Assembly (NCBI GenBank): GCA_937988885.1
Contig: CALKHR010000098.1
Span: 1-64,000 of the forward strand
Reading direction: 5' to 3'
Length of the DNA: 64,000 bases
Origin: an uncultured Roseiflexaceae bacterium
GTDB lineage: Bacteria > Chloroflexota > Chloroflexia > Chloroflexales > Roseiflexaceae
Below, piece by piece: positions 43,382-51,534 of this stretch (its first letter is position 1; every line of letters begins with the position of its first letter). The translations under genes and the position numbers were made by a program. Below the pieces are notes generated by a model. The model saw nothing but the letters and a program-made list of their open reading frames with translations, did no database searches and had not been told where the DNA came from.

Positions 43382-45007
43382 ATGATGGCGAACTCGCTTA
43401 CGCAGAGCCCAGCTTGGGCCGCGCTTCAGACCCACTATCAGCAGATCAAAGACCTTCACCTCCGTCAACTCTTTGCTGAAGATCCAGAACGCGCTCAGCG
43501 TTTCACGCTCGAAGCCGCCGGACTCTATTTCGATTATTCCAAACAGCGCATCACCTCCGAGACGATCGCGCTCCTTGTGCAGTTAGCCGAACAGAGCGGT
43601 TTGGCCGAGCGCATTGCGGCGATGTTTCGCGGTGATAAAATCAATATCACCGAGAACCGCGCGGTACTCCACACGGCGCTGCGCGCGCCACGCGATGCAA
43701 CGATCGTTGTCGATGGCGTCAACGTGGTGCCCGAAGTGCATGCGGTGCTGGATCGCATGACCGATTTCGCCGAGCGGGTGCGTTCCGGCGCCTGGGTCGG
43801 TCACACGGGGATGCGCATCCGCAATATCGTAAACATCGGCATTGGCGGCTCCGACCTCGGCCCGGTGATGGCCTATCAAGCGCTGCGCCACTACAGCGAC
43901 CGCAATCTGGTCTTTCGTTTCGTCTCGAACGTCGATGGGACCGACTTTGCGGAGGCGACCCGCGACCTGAACCCCGCCGAGACCCTCTTCATCATCTCGT
44001 CCAAGACCTTCACCACCCTCGAAACGATGACCAACGCCCGCAGCGCTCGCGATTGGCTGGTCGGCGCGCTCGGCGATGAGCAGGCGGTCGCCAAACACTT
44101 TGTGGCAGTCTCGACGAATGCCGCCGAGGTGTCGAAATTCGGCATCGATACGGCCAATATGTTCGAGTTTTGGGATTGGGTCGGCGGGCGCTATTCGATG
44201 TTGTCGGCGATCGGTCTCTCAACGATGCTCGCGATCGGTCCCGACAACTTCCGCAACTTGTTGGCCGGTGCGCACGCGATCGATCGTCACTTCCAAACTG
44301 CGCCGTTCGACCAGAATATCCCGGTGCTGATGGGCTTGCTGGCAGTGTGGTACAGCAACTTCTTCGGGGCCGAGACGATCGCCGTGCTGCCCTACGATCA
44401 ATACCTGGCGCGCTTCCCGGCATACCTCCAGCAACTAACGATGGAGAGCAACGGCAAATCGGTCACGCTCGACGGCAATCAGGTGGATTATCAGACTGGC
44501 GCGATCTACTGGGGCGAGCCGGGTACCAATGGCCAGCACTCGTTCTATCAACTGATCCACCAAGGGACGCGCCTCATCCCCTGCGATTTCATTGGGTTTG
44601 CGCGCAGCCTGAACCCGCTCGGCAATCATCACGACTTGCTAATGGCCAATATGTTTGCGCAAGCCGAGGCGCTCGCCTTTGGCAAAACCGCCGATGAAGT
44701 GCGGGCCGAAGGGACGCCCGATTGGCTAGTGCCGCACCGCACGTTTGCGGGAAATCGGCCATCCAGCACTATTCTAGCCGAACAACTCACCCCCGCAGTG
44801 TTGGGTGCGCTGATCGCATTGTACGAACATAGTGTGTTTGTGCAGGGTATCATCTGGCAAATCGACTCGTTTGATCAATGGGGTGTGGAGTTGGGCAAAG
44901 TGTTGGCCCAGCGCATCATCCCAGAGTTGTCGAGCGAGAGCGCGCTGGCCCATGATACTTCGACCAACGCGCTCATAGCACGCTACCGTGCGTTGCGCTC
45001 TGGGTAG
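43382..45007 (+). CDS. pgi: Glucose-6-phosphate isomerase
   Basis: 541 residues, interconverts glucose-6-phosphate and fructose-6-phosphate. Motifs in order: NIGIGGSDLGPVMAYQAL, SSKTFTTLETMTNA, VGGRYSMLSAIGL (PGI signature 1 region) and GQHSFYQLIHQGTRLIPCDF. The length suits the long (E. coli-like) class. The start is taken at 43382, eight bases after AGGAAG; a second ATG follows directly. It is followed after 25 bases by a phytase-like lipoprotein, so the two are probably cotranscribed. Confidence 0.95.
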   Translation: MMANSLTQSPAWAALQTHYQQIKDLHLRQLFAEDPERAQRFTLEAAGLYFDYSKQRITSETIALLVQLAEQSGLAERIAAMFRGDKINITENRAVLHTALRAPRDATIVVDGVNVVPEVHAVLDRMTDFAERVRSGAWVGHTGMRIRNIVNIGIGGSDLGPVMAYQALRHYSDRNLVFRFVSNVDGTDFAEATRDLNPAETLFIISSKTFTTLETMTNARSARDWLVGALGDEQAVAKHFVAVSTNAAEVSKFGIDTANMFEFWDWVGGRYSMLSAIGLSTMLAIGPDNFRNLLAGAHAIDRHFQTAPFDQNIPVLMGLLAVWYSNFFGAETIAVLPYDQYLARFPAYLQQLTMESNGKSVTLDGNQVDYQTGAIYWGEPGTNGQHSFYQLIHQGTRLIPCDFIGFARSLNPLGNHHDLLMANMFAQAEALAFGKTADEVRAEGTPDWLVPHRTFAGNRPSSTILAEQLTPAVLGALIALYEHSVFVQGIIWQIDSFDQWGVELGKVLAQRIIPELSSESALAHDTSTNALIARYRALRSG

Positions 45008-45032
45008 CGCACGGGGGCGGAAAGGACCATCT

Positions 45033-46247
45033 ATGGTTTGGTCGTTCCGTTTCGGCAGTTCTCTCCTGTCATTCATTCTTCTTGTCAGCGTAATGACGGG
45101 CTGCGGTGTTGCAGACACTGGCCAGTCCGTCATTACTGTGTCGGCGGTTGTAGAAACACAGCCTGTTCCAAACACTGGCGATGCCGCCGATGATCCCGTC
45201 ATCTGGGTGAATCCAACCCATCCAGAACTGAGCGTCGTCATCGGCACCGATAAAAAAGGCGGCCTTGGCGTCTACGATCTCGGGGGCAGATTGATTCAGT
45301 ATGTCGAGATTGGAAACGTCAACAATGTTGATCTACGCAATAATTTCAACCTGAATAATGTGCCCATCACGCTCGTGACGGCTGGCGAACGTCGGCGCGA
45401 CACATTGGAGATCTATCGGCTCAACCCCGCCACGCGCAAGCTCGAAAACATTGCCGCGCGAGCCATTGAAACCGTTGGCGTGTACGGTTCGTGTATGTAC
45501 CACAGTCGCATCAGTGGCAAATTCTACTATATCGTCACATCGGAGAAAGGCGAGGTGGAGCAGTGGGAGCTGTTCGCCACGCCGCAGGGCAAAGTCGATG
45601 CGACACGGGTGCGTGCTTTCACGGTCGGCTCCCAAACCGAGGGCTGCGTGGCCGATGATGAACTTGGCCATCTGTACCTTGCTGAGGAAGATGTGGGAAT
45701 TTGGAAGTACGGTGCCGAACCGAACGCTGGCACAACGCGTACACAGATAGACGCTGTCGGCAGTAAAGGCAACCTCACCGCCGATGTGGAGGGATTGGCG
45801 ATCTACAAGACCGGCAACACCACGGGCTACCTCATCGCCTCGAATCAGGGCGATAACTCCTACGTGATCTACGATCGTGCTGGCAACAATCGTTATATCG
45901 CAACGTTTAAGATCGGCGCGAGCGCCACGATAGATGCCGTTACCGAGACCGACGGCCTCGATGTGACCAGCGCCAACCTTGGCCCGAACTTCCCGCGAGG
46001 CATGCTGGTGGTGCAGGATGGCAACAATCGCCCGTGCAATCAAAACTTCAAGTACGTCCCGTGGCATACCATCGCAGCAGCTGTTGGATTGCCCGCATCA
46101 ACAAACGCGCAACTCCCATTGCCAGTCGACACGTCCAACAGCGAGCCTGTTCCTGCTGCCACGTCTGTTCCCACGCCTATTCCAGCTGAATGCAATGTGG
46201 TTCAGGCACCTGGCGGCCCCGTGTTTATGCCGATGCTGCTGCGTTAG
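45033..46247 (+). CDS. Phytase-like beta-propeller lipoprotein
   Basis: 404 residues. Lipobox VMTGC (Cys24). The rest matches beta-propeller phytases: TGDAADDPVIWVNPTHPELSVVIGTDKKGGLGVYDL, then VNNVDLR, GSCMYHS, EGCVADDELGHLYLAEEDVGIW, DVEGLAIY and SNQGDNSY. The acidic residues of these motifs bind Ca2+ and phosphate in the family. It would release phosphate from inositol phosphates outside the cell. The tail (after about 365) is Pro/Thr-rich and ends GPVFMPMLLR, resembling the end of the ELWxxDGT protein. GGAAAGGA precedes the ATG. Confidence 0.88.
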   Translation: MVWSFRFGSSLLSFILLVSVMTGCGVADTGQSVITVSAVVETQPVPNTGDAADDPVIWVNPTHPELSVVIGTDKKGGLGVYDLGGRLIQYVEIGNVNNVDLRNNFNLNNVPITLVTAGERRRDTLEIYRLNPATRKLENIAARAIETVGVYGSCMYHSRISGKFYYIVTSEKGEVEQWELFATPQGKVDATRVRAFTVGSQTEGCVADDELGHLYLAEEDVGIWKYGAEPNAGTTRTQIDAVGSKGNLTADVEGLAIYKTGNTTGYLIASNQGDNSYVIYDRAGNNRYIATFKIGASATIDAVTETDGLDVTSANLGPNFPRGMLVVQDGNNRPCNQNFKYVPWHTIAAAVGLPASTNAQLPLPVDTSNSEPVPAATSVPTPIPAECNVVQAPGGPVFMPMLLR

Positions 46248-46306
46248 CGGCGCTTCTCGTGCTCTGTAGCGCAAAACGACGCGTACGTGTTCTCATCTGC
46301 GCATCA

Positions 46307-46384
46307 GAGACATAGCGAATGCTACGTGCTATAATGGCATTGATTTGGGTTGGCGTTCTCTGTTGCATTCTGAACCGCCAACCC
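46307..46384 (+). promoter_or_regulatory. Extended -10 promoter and leader hairpin of the DUF697 gene
   Basis: GAGACA (46307-46312), a 17-base spacer and TGCTATAAT (-10 at 46330-46335). About 12 bases after the predicted start, GGGTTGGCG (46347-46355) pairs perfectly with CGCCAACCC (46376-46384), leaving a 20-nt loop. The hairpin lies at the 5' end of a 110-base leader. Confidence 0.6.
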
Positions 46385-46453
46385 CCACTTATCTTTTTCA
46401 AGCAATGCTGATAGCTAGTGTAGCGATCTGTTGTTCGTAGATGAGGAATAACT

Positions 46454-47551
46454 GTGCCCAAGTGGAGTGATTTCGGAAATATTTGGACCACCTTGCGCGA
46501 GCTCGATGTTAATGCCATTCGTGATGAGGCCGAGCGACCGTTGCGCATCTCAATTGTCGGTCACGATACCGCATTGAACGAAATCGATCGCATGCTGCAC
46601 AGTGGTCCGAATCGTTATCCCGCCGGGCCGAATCCCCTAGAACTGATTCCACTTGCTCAGGCTCCAGAGCGTGCATCGGCTGTGAATCAAGCCAGTATGC
46701 TCATCCTAGCCATCGATGCGCGCAACACCCTGACACCAGCCGAGGTTGCTGCCTTTAGCAAACTCGAAGCGCTCGCCCTACCCTTTTTAGTCGTGTTACT
46801 GTTCGCCGATCGCCTGCCAGTGGGCGAGACGAGTCTGCCGCCTGCTGTGAACGCACGGATGATCGCAATTGCCGACCCCTATGCGCTCAATGCTGCGGAT
46901 CAGCTTGCAACAGCGTTTTTCACGCGCCTACCCTCGGAATTGCATCTATCGGCTGCGCGGCGCTTATCGGGCCTGCGTGGGGTGTTCGCTCGCGAACTGA
47001 TTGGCAGCGTGTCGTTCTCGAACGCCGCCTACGCACTCGCATCCGGCCTCCCCGAGCAGATCCCGATCATGAACGTGCCGTTTGCCGCCGCCGACATTCT
47101 GATTCTCACGAAAAACCAAGCATTGCTTGTCTACAAACTCGCACTCGCCTACGGTGCCCAAGCCGATTTCCAAGCCCGTATCCGCGAAGTGCTTCCTGTG
47201 ATCGGCGGCGCATTCCTGTGGCGTCAAGCCGCACGCAGTCTGATTGGGCTGATCCCCGTGTGGGGCCTCGTACCGAAGGTCGCCATCTCCTACGCCGGAA
47301 CCTACACCACCGGCGTTGCGGCGTGGCGCTGGTACGATAGCGGCGAAATTGTCTCAGCCGAGCAGATCAAACGCATTTCGAGCGAAGCAATCGCCATCGG
47401 TCGCAAGCGTGCCGCAGAAATGATCGAACGAGCGCGCACTGCGAGAAGCCAAGTAACCGATCGCGTACAAGAGCAGAGTAGCGGCCTGCTCGACCGGGCT
47501 AAACGCGTGTTTACGCGCCGTAAACGACCCGAACTACCACCCCAGGAATAA
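46454..47551 (+). CDS. DUF697 protein with degenerate GTPase-like domain
   Basis: 365 residues, GTG start with GAGGAA upstream. The N-terminal domain begins LRISIVGHDTALNEIDRML, positioned like a GTPase G1 loop but lacking the GK[ST] residues. SMLILAIDARNTLTPAE and LPFLVVLLFADRL recall G3/G4 strands, again without NKxD. The C-terminal half is DUF697-like: EQIPIMNVPFAAADILILTKNQALLVYKLALAYG, with hydrophobic helices and SLIGLIPVWGLVPKVAISYAGTYTTG. It is probably membrane-associated. A basic Arg/Lys-rich tail ends the protein. Function unknown. Confidence 0.8.
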   Translation: MPKWSDFGNIWTTLRELDVNAIRDEAERPLRISIVGHDTALNEIDRMLHSGPNRYPAGPNPLELIPLAQAPERASAVNQASMLILAIDARNTLTPAEVAAFSKLEALALPFLVVLLFADRLPVGETSLPPAVNARMIAIADPYALNAADQLATAFFTRLPSELHLSAARRLSGLRGVFARELIGSVSFSNAAYALASGLPEQIPIMNVPFAAADILILTKNQALLVYKLALAYGAQADFQARIREVLPVIGGAFLWRQAARSLIGLIPVWGLVPKVAISYAGTYTTGVAAWRWYDSGEIVSAEQIKRISSEAIAIGRKRAAEMIERARTARSQVTDRVQEQSSGLLDRAKRVFTRRKRPELPPQE

Positions 47552-47689
47552 GCTTGTTTTGGTGCCTCAACGCGCAAATACAACATCATCAGCAATATTA
47601 TCTGCCAGCGAATATGGTTGTGGGTGCTAGTGGCATACTAGCACCCCGTCGTAGTCGTAACGCAACAACGTTTTTCTTCAGGAGGATTT

Positions 47690-48973
47690 GTGGAACGCTT
47701 TGTGATTGAGGGCGGTCGCCAACTCAATGGCACAGTTACGCCCGCTGGAAATAAAAATGCCGCCCTACCGCTCCTTGCTGCTACGCTTCTGACCGAGAAG
47801 CCCGTTGTACTGCAGAATATTCCGCAAATTGGCGATGTCGGCAACAAAATAGCACTCTTGCGCAAACTTGGCGTTGCGGTCGAGCCAAACGGCGATCATA
47901 GCTGGCAGATCCATGCTGAGCAGATCGGCGACGAACAGCCCGATGTAGCCCTCGCCCGAACCATTCGCACCTCTACGCTGCTCGCTGGCCCACTGTTGGC
48001 GCGTCGAGGTCACGTCGTGCTGCCCCGCCCCGGCGGCGATGTGATCGGACGGCGACGCCTCGATACGCACTTCCTGGCGTTGCGCGGCCTCGGCACGCAT
48101 ATCGAAGTTACTCCCACCACCTACGTCCTGCGCGCCGATCGGCTGCGCGGCGCCGACCTCTTTCTCGACGAAATGAGCGTAACGGGCACCGAACAAGCGA
48201 TCATGGCCGCCGTCCTGGCCGAAGGCACAACCACCATCTGCAATGCCGCCTCCGAGCCGCACGTTCAAGACCTCTGCCACTTCCTGAACGTGTTGGGAGC
48301 CAAAATCAGCGGCATCGGCACCAACATGCTCGTCATCGAAGGTGTGAGCAGCCTCGGTGGTGGCAGCTACACGATCGGCCCCGATTTTATGGAGGTTGTC
48401 TCGTTCATCGGCCTGGCCGCCGTCACCAATAGCTCCATTCGCATCCAAAACGCCCGCCCCCGCGAGCACCGCATGACCCGCATCGCCTTCGAACGGCTCG
48501 GCGTAGTGTGGGAGGACGACGGCAACGACATCGTGGTACCGAGCAACCAAGAACTGGTCGTGCGAGAGGACCTGCACGGCGCGATTCCAAAGATCGAATC
48601 GATGCCGTGGCCCGGCTTCAACCCCGACCTGATCAGCATCGCCCTTGTTGTGGCCACGCAAGCGCACGGAACCGTGCTCATCCACGAAAAGCTCTTCGAG
48701 AGTCGGCTCTACTTCGTCGATCGACTCATCAGCATGGGCGCGCGCATCGTACTGTGCGACCCGCATCGCGCTGTGGTTGCTGGTCCCAGTCGCCTCTATG
48801 GCGAACCCGACGGCATGCCCAGCCCCGATATTCGTGCGGGCATGGCGCTGCTCATTGCCGCCCTTTGTGCGCAAGGTCGCAGCGTTATTTACAATATCGG
48901 TCAAATCGACCGCGGTTATGAGCGAATTGATGAACGTTTGCGCGAGTTAGGCGCGCAGATTGAACGAATATGA
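47690..48973 (+). CDS. murA: UDP-N-acetylglucosamine 1-carboxyvinyltransferase with Asp at the catalytic Cys site
   Basis: 427 residues, first committed step of peptidoglycan synthesis (enolpyruvyl transfer from PEP). PAGNKNAALPLLAATLL carries Lys22. The catalytic loop reads RPGGDVIGRRRLDTH, where D117 stands in place of the Cys115 of E. coli MurA. Other motifs: VTGTEQAIMAAVLAEG, SEPHVQDLCHFLNVLGA and PWPGFNPDL. Enzymes with Asp here are active but not inhibited by fosfomycin. Starts with GTG at 47690 after AGGAGG. Confidence 0.94.
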   Translation: MERFVIEGGRQLNGTVTPAGNKNAALPLLAATLLTEKPVVLQNIPQIGDVGNKIALLRKLGVAVEPNGDHSWQIHAEQIGDEQPDVALARTIRTSTLLAGPLLARRGHVVLPRPGGDVIGRRRLDTHFLALRGLGTHIEVTPTTYVLRADRLRGADLFLDEMSVTGTEQAIMAAVLAEGTTTICNAASEPHVQDLCHFLNVLGAKISGIGTNMLVIEGVSSLGGGSYTIGPDFMEVVSFIGLAAVTNSSIRIQNARPREHRMTRIAFERLGVVWEDDGNDIVVPSNQELVVREDLHGAIPKIESMPWPGFNPDLISIALVVATQAHGTVLIHEKLFESRLYFVDRLISMGARIVLCDPHRAVVAGPSRLYGEPDGMPSPDIRAGMALLIAALCAQGRSVIYNIGQIDRGYERIDERLRELGAQIERI

Positions 48974-49075
48974 TATAATCAAGATCACCCACTCTTTGTT
49001 GATTAAGATAGATGGTGAAAGCTCAGAGGTCGTTTCTCTTATCTGATAAACAATCTCTGATTGCTGGAGGCGCAT

Positions 49076-50488
49076 GTGGCAACAAAAAAACAGAATTCTC
49101 GCGAACGTATTCTCATCGCCGATGATGAGCCGAGTCTGCGTGAATTGCTCACTGAACTCCTAGTCGATGAAAATTATATTGTCGATAGTGTTGCGAGTGG
49201 TGCAGAAGTTCTCGAACGTCTGCAGAGCGATACACGCTATGATTTGTTGCTACTTGATTTGCGTATGCCGCATATCGATGGTTTACAAGTCCTAGAGCGA
49301 CTACGCAATGAATCCAATGAGATTCCAGTCATTATGATGACTGCTCATGGCACCTCCTCAAGCGCCATTCGAGCAATGCAGATGGGTGCCTACGATTACC
49401 TGCCCAAACCATTCGACAACGACGAAGTGTTGATGGTTGTCAAGCGATTGTTCGAGCATCAGGCGCTAGCCTCGCGTGTGCGGGCGCTTGAACGCCGTGA
49501 AGAAGACCTTCGCGAACGCATGATTGGCCGTAGCCCAGCCATGCGGGAAACCTACAAAACCATCGGTCGAGTAGCCGATTCCGATGCCTCGGTGCTGATC
49601 ACAGGCGAGACAGGCACCGGCAAGGAATTGGCTGCCAACCTGATTCACCAATTCTCATCGCGGCGCAACGGCCCACCCATGGTCAAAGTCAACTGCGCGG
49701 CGCTGCCCGAAACTCTGATCGAGAGCGAATTGTTTGGTCATGAAAAGGGCGCGTTCACGGGCGCCGTTGCGCAACGCAAAGGTCGCTTCGAACTCGCCAA
49801 CAAAAGCACCATCCTGCTCGATGAGGTCGGCGAGATCTCCCTGCCCGTGCAGAAGAAACTGCTGCGTGTGCTCCAAGAGGGCGAGATCGAGCGCGTGGGT
49901 GGCAGCACACCGATCAAGGTCGATGTGCGCGTTGTGGCCGCTACCAACCGCGATCTGCTGCGCGAAGTCGAAGCCGGCAAGTTTCGAGAAGACCTGTACT
50001 ATCGCCTCAACGTCATCAACATCCACATGCCGCCCCTGCGCGAGCGTCGTGGCGATATCCCCGTTTTGGTAGAGCATTTCCTCGATAAATACCGCTACAA
50101 ACCGGGCGCACCACCCACCAAAATATCGGAAGAAGCGCTTGAACTCCTCGAAAGCTACGATTGGCCTGGGAACGTGCGTCAACTCGAGAACGAGATCGAG
50201 CGAGCAGTGACGCTCTCGCACGGCAATGTCATCACCAGCCACTACCTGAACCTTTCGCAGCACGGCATTCCTACGCAGATCAACCTGGCGACCCGTGTGC
50301 GGAACGGCGATGGCCTCGATGACGTCCTGCTGGAAGTCGAACGTACTATGATCGCCGAGGCGCTGCGCCAGTGCGATGGCCACGAAGAGGATGCGGCCCG
50401 ACGCCTCCGATTATCGCCGGAGGAATTCTCTCGTCGCCTGCAACTCTCGCTCGAATACGCCAAAGAGAATAATCTCAAATTCTCCTGA
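49076..50488 (+). CDS. NtrC-type sigma-54-dependent response regulator
   Basis: 470 residues. Receiver domain with DDEPS near 20 and phosphoacceptor D61 in LLLDLRMPHIDG. AAA+ domain: Walker A GETGTGKE (177-184), the sigma-54 contact loop GAFTGA (225-230), Walker B STILLDEVGEI and the arginine-finger region REDLYYRLNV. The tail is a Fis-like helix-turn-helix (AEALRQCDGHEEDAARRLRLSPEEFSRRL). Start GTG 49076 lies five bases after GGAGG; TTG at 49061 is less likely. A TATAAT at 48974-48979 lies upstream. It lies 1 kb from rpoN and should activate sigma-54 promoters after phosphorylation. Confidence 0.95.
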   Translation: MATKKQNSRERILIADDEPSLRELLTELLVDENYIVDSVASGAEVLERLQSDTRYDLLLLDLRMPHIDGLQVLERLRNESNEIPVIMMTAHGTSSSAIRAMQMGAYDYLPKPFDNDEVLMVVKRLFEHQALASRVRALERREEDLRERMIGRSPAMRETYKTIGRVADSDASVLITGETGTGKELAANLIHQFSSRRNGPPMVKVNCAALPETLIESELFGHEKGAFTGAVAQRKGRFELANKSTILLDEVGEISLPVQKKLLRVLQEGEIERVGGSTPIKVDVRVVAATNRDLLREVEAGKFREDLYYRLNVINIHMPPLRERRGDIPVLVEHFLDKYRYKPGAPPTKISEEALELLESYDWPGNVRQLENEIERAVTLSHGNVITSHYLNLSQHGIPTQINLATRVRNGDGLDDVLLEVERTMIAEALRQCDGHEEDAARRLRLSPEEFSRRLQLSLEYAKENNLKFS

Positions 50489-50801
50489 GACAACCTGCGT
50501 TTGTTGAACGGCGCGGTTCAATATTCCATAAAACATACACCAAAAAAGATGTCGATACACTGGGTAGCGCATCGACATAACGAAAGAAGAACAGAGCTGG
50601 TTGCCATTGCAGGAGATGAGGGCAAGCTGCCTGCTTTAGCTGGCAGTCGTTGACAAGCTCAAACTGGTTCGATAGTCTCGCTGTCCAACCGGAATTGGTA
50701 TCGCTCTTCATTCTAACAACACAATGCAAAGCCAAAAAGGGTGGACGCTGTTCGAGCGACCACCCTTTATTGCTAACAAATTTGGCGTCAGAATCGGCAA
50801 T
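50489..50801. other. Convergent spacer
   Basis: No gene apart from the terminator at 50736-50768. Nothing else structured was seen. Confidence 0.5.
50736..50768. terminator. Bidirectional terminator
   Basis: AAAGGGTGG (50736-50744) pairs with CCACCCTTT (50760-50768), with an inner CGCT/AGCG stem past an A-A mismatch. It lies between the convergent ntrC-type and small membrane protein genes. Confidence 0.75.
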
Positions 50802-51263
50802 TTAATCCGTGGCACGATCCTTGCTAATTACCCGATAAATAACAATCGTGCTTGAATTGAACGGCTCACGGGAAACCATCTCAACTTGAGCGCGAGAAAC
50901 TTGATTACGGCTCAACGGATCATAGCTTGGCTGCCCCTCTTCGTAGTAGTAGTACGTATAGCCGTTTAGGGCGAAGCCTCCCACCTGACTCGACCGCGCT
51001 TGAACCCCAGGTGCTACCGTCACCAATGGATCTTGAACAGCACCGCTTAGATGAGCCTGAATAGCTGAGCGCACGGTTGCAAAATCGGCGGTCTGCGCCA
51101 GAGGTGCCTTTGCTGGCAATAGGAGTGAGAGTACAAATAGGAGCATGCCAACAACGATCAAACCCTCGACAATAAAAAGCAGCCAAAATCCGCGCTGACT
51201 AATACGGCGAACAGGGGCGGCTGGTGCTAGCTCGGAATGATGAGAAACTTGTGCGTTAAACAT
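50802..51263 (-). CDS. Single-pass membrane protein of unknown function
   Basis: 153 residues. One membrane helix at about 25-50 (FWLLFIVEGLIVVGMLLFVLSLLLP), then an extracytoplasmic domain with a TYYYYEEG patch and a conserved-looking IVIYRVISKD end. No family recognised. Start 51263 is preferred to 51269 because GGAG stands seven bases upstream. The gene sits between the NtrC-type activator and rpoN on the opposite strand. Confidence 0.65.
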   Translation of the reverse strand: MFNAQVSHHSELAPAAPVRRISQRGFWLLFIVEGLIVVGMLLFVLSLLLPAKAPLAQTADFATVRSAIQAHLSGAVQDPLVTVAPGVQARSSQVGGFALNGYTYYYYEEGQPSYDPLSRNQVSRAQVEMVSREPFNSSTIVIYRVISKDRATD

Positions 51264-51534
51264 AACCATGCTCCCCTCATATCAGAAAAATCACCCGGTT
51301 GGCGGACGCTTCGATGAAGCGGGTTGTAAGTTCGACGTAGCACCGATATGGAGCAGTCATTCGAACATTAGCAACAATAGGGCCAACATTTACCAGAGAG
51401 CTTTGTCACGAACTACTATCTATATGTAAGCTATACTCGATCTCGAGCTCTCAGGCGATGCGAATTGGGTGATAGAAAGCTGACCTAAATCTGTATACCT
51501 TATAGACGTATGAAACATAGAAAAGGTTACAACC

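Noticed and set aside
47765..48904. Long antisense frame under murA
   Set aside because: murA is certain. The reverse translation is rich in Asp, Gly and His repeats from codon bias.
51270..51534. Sigma-54 promoter upstream of rpoN
   Set aside because: No GG/GC pair at -24/-12 spacing was found; TTGGCGG near 51298 lacks the matching -12 element.
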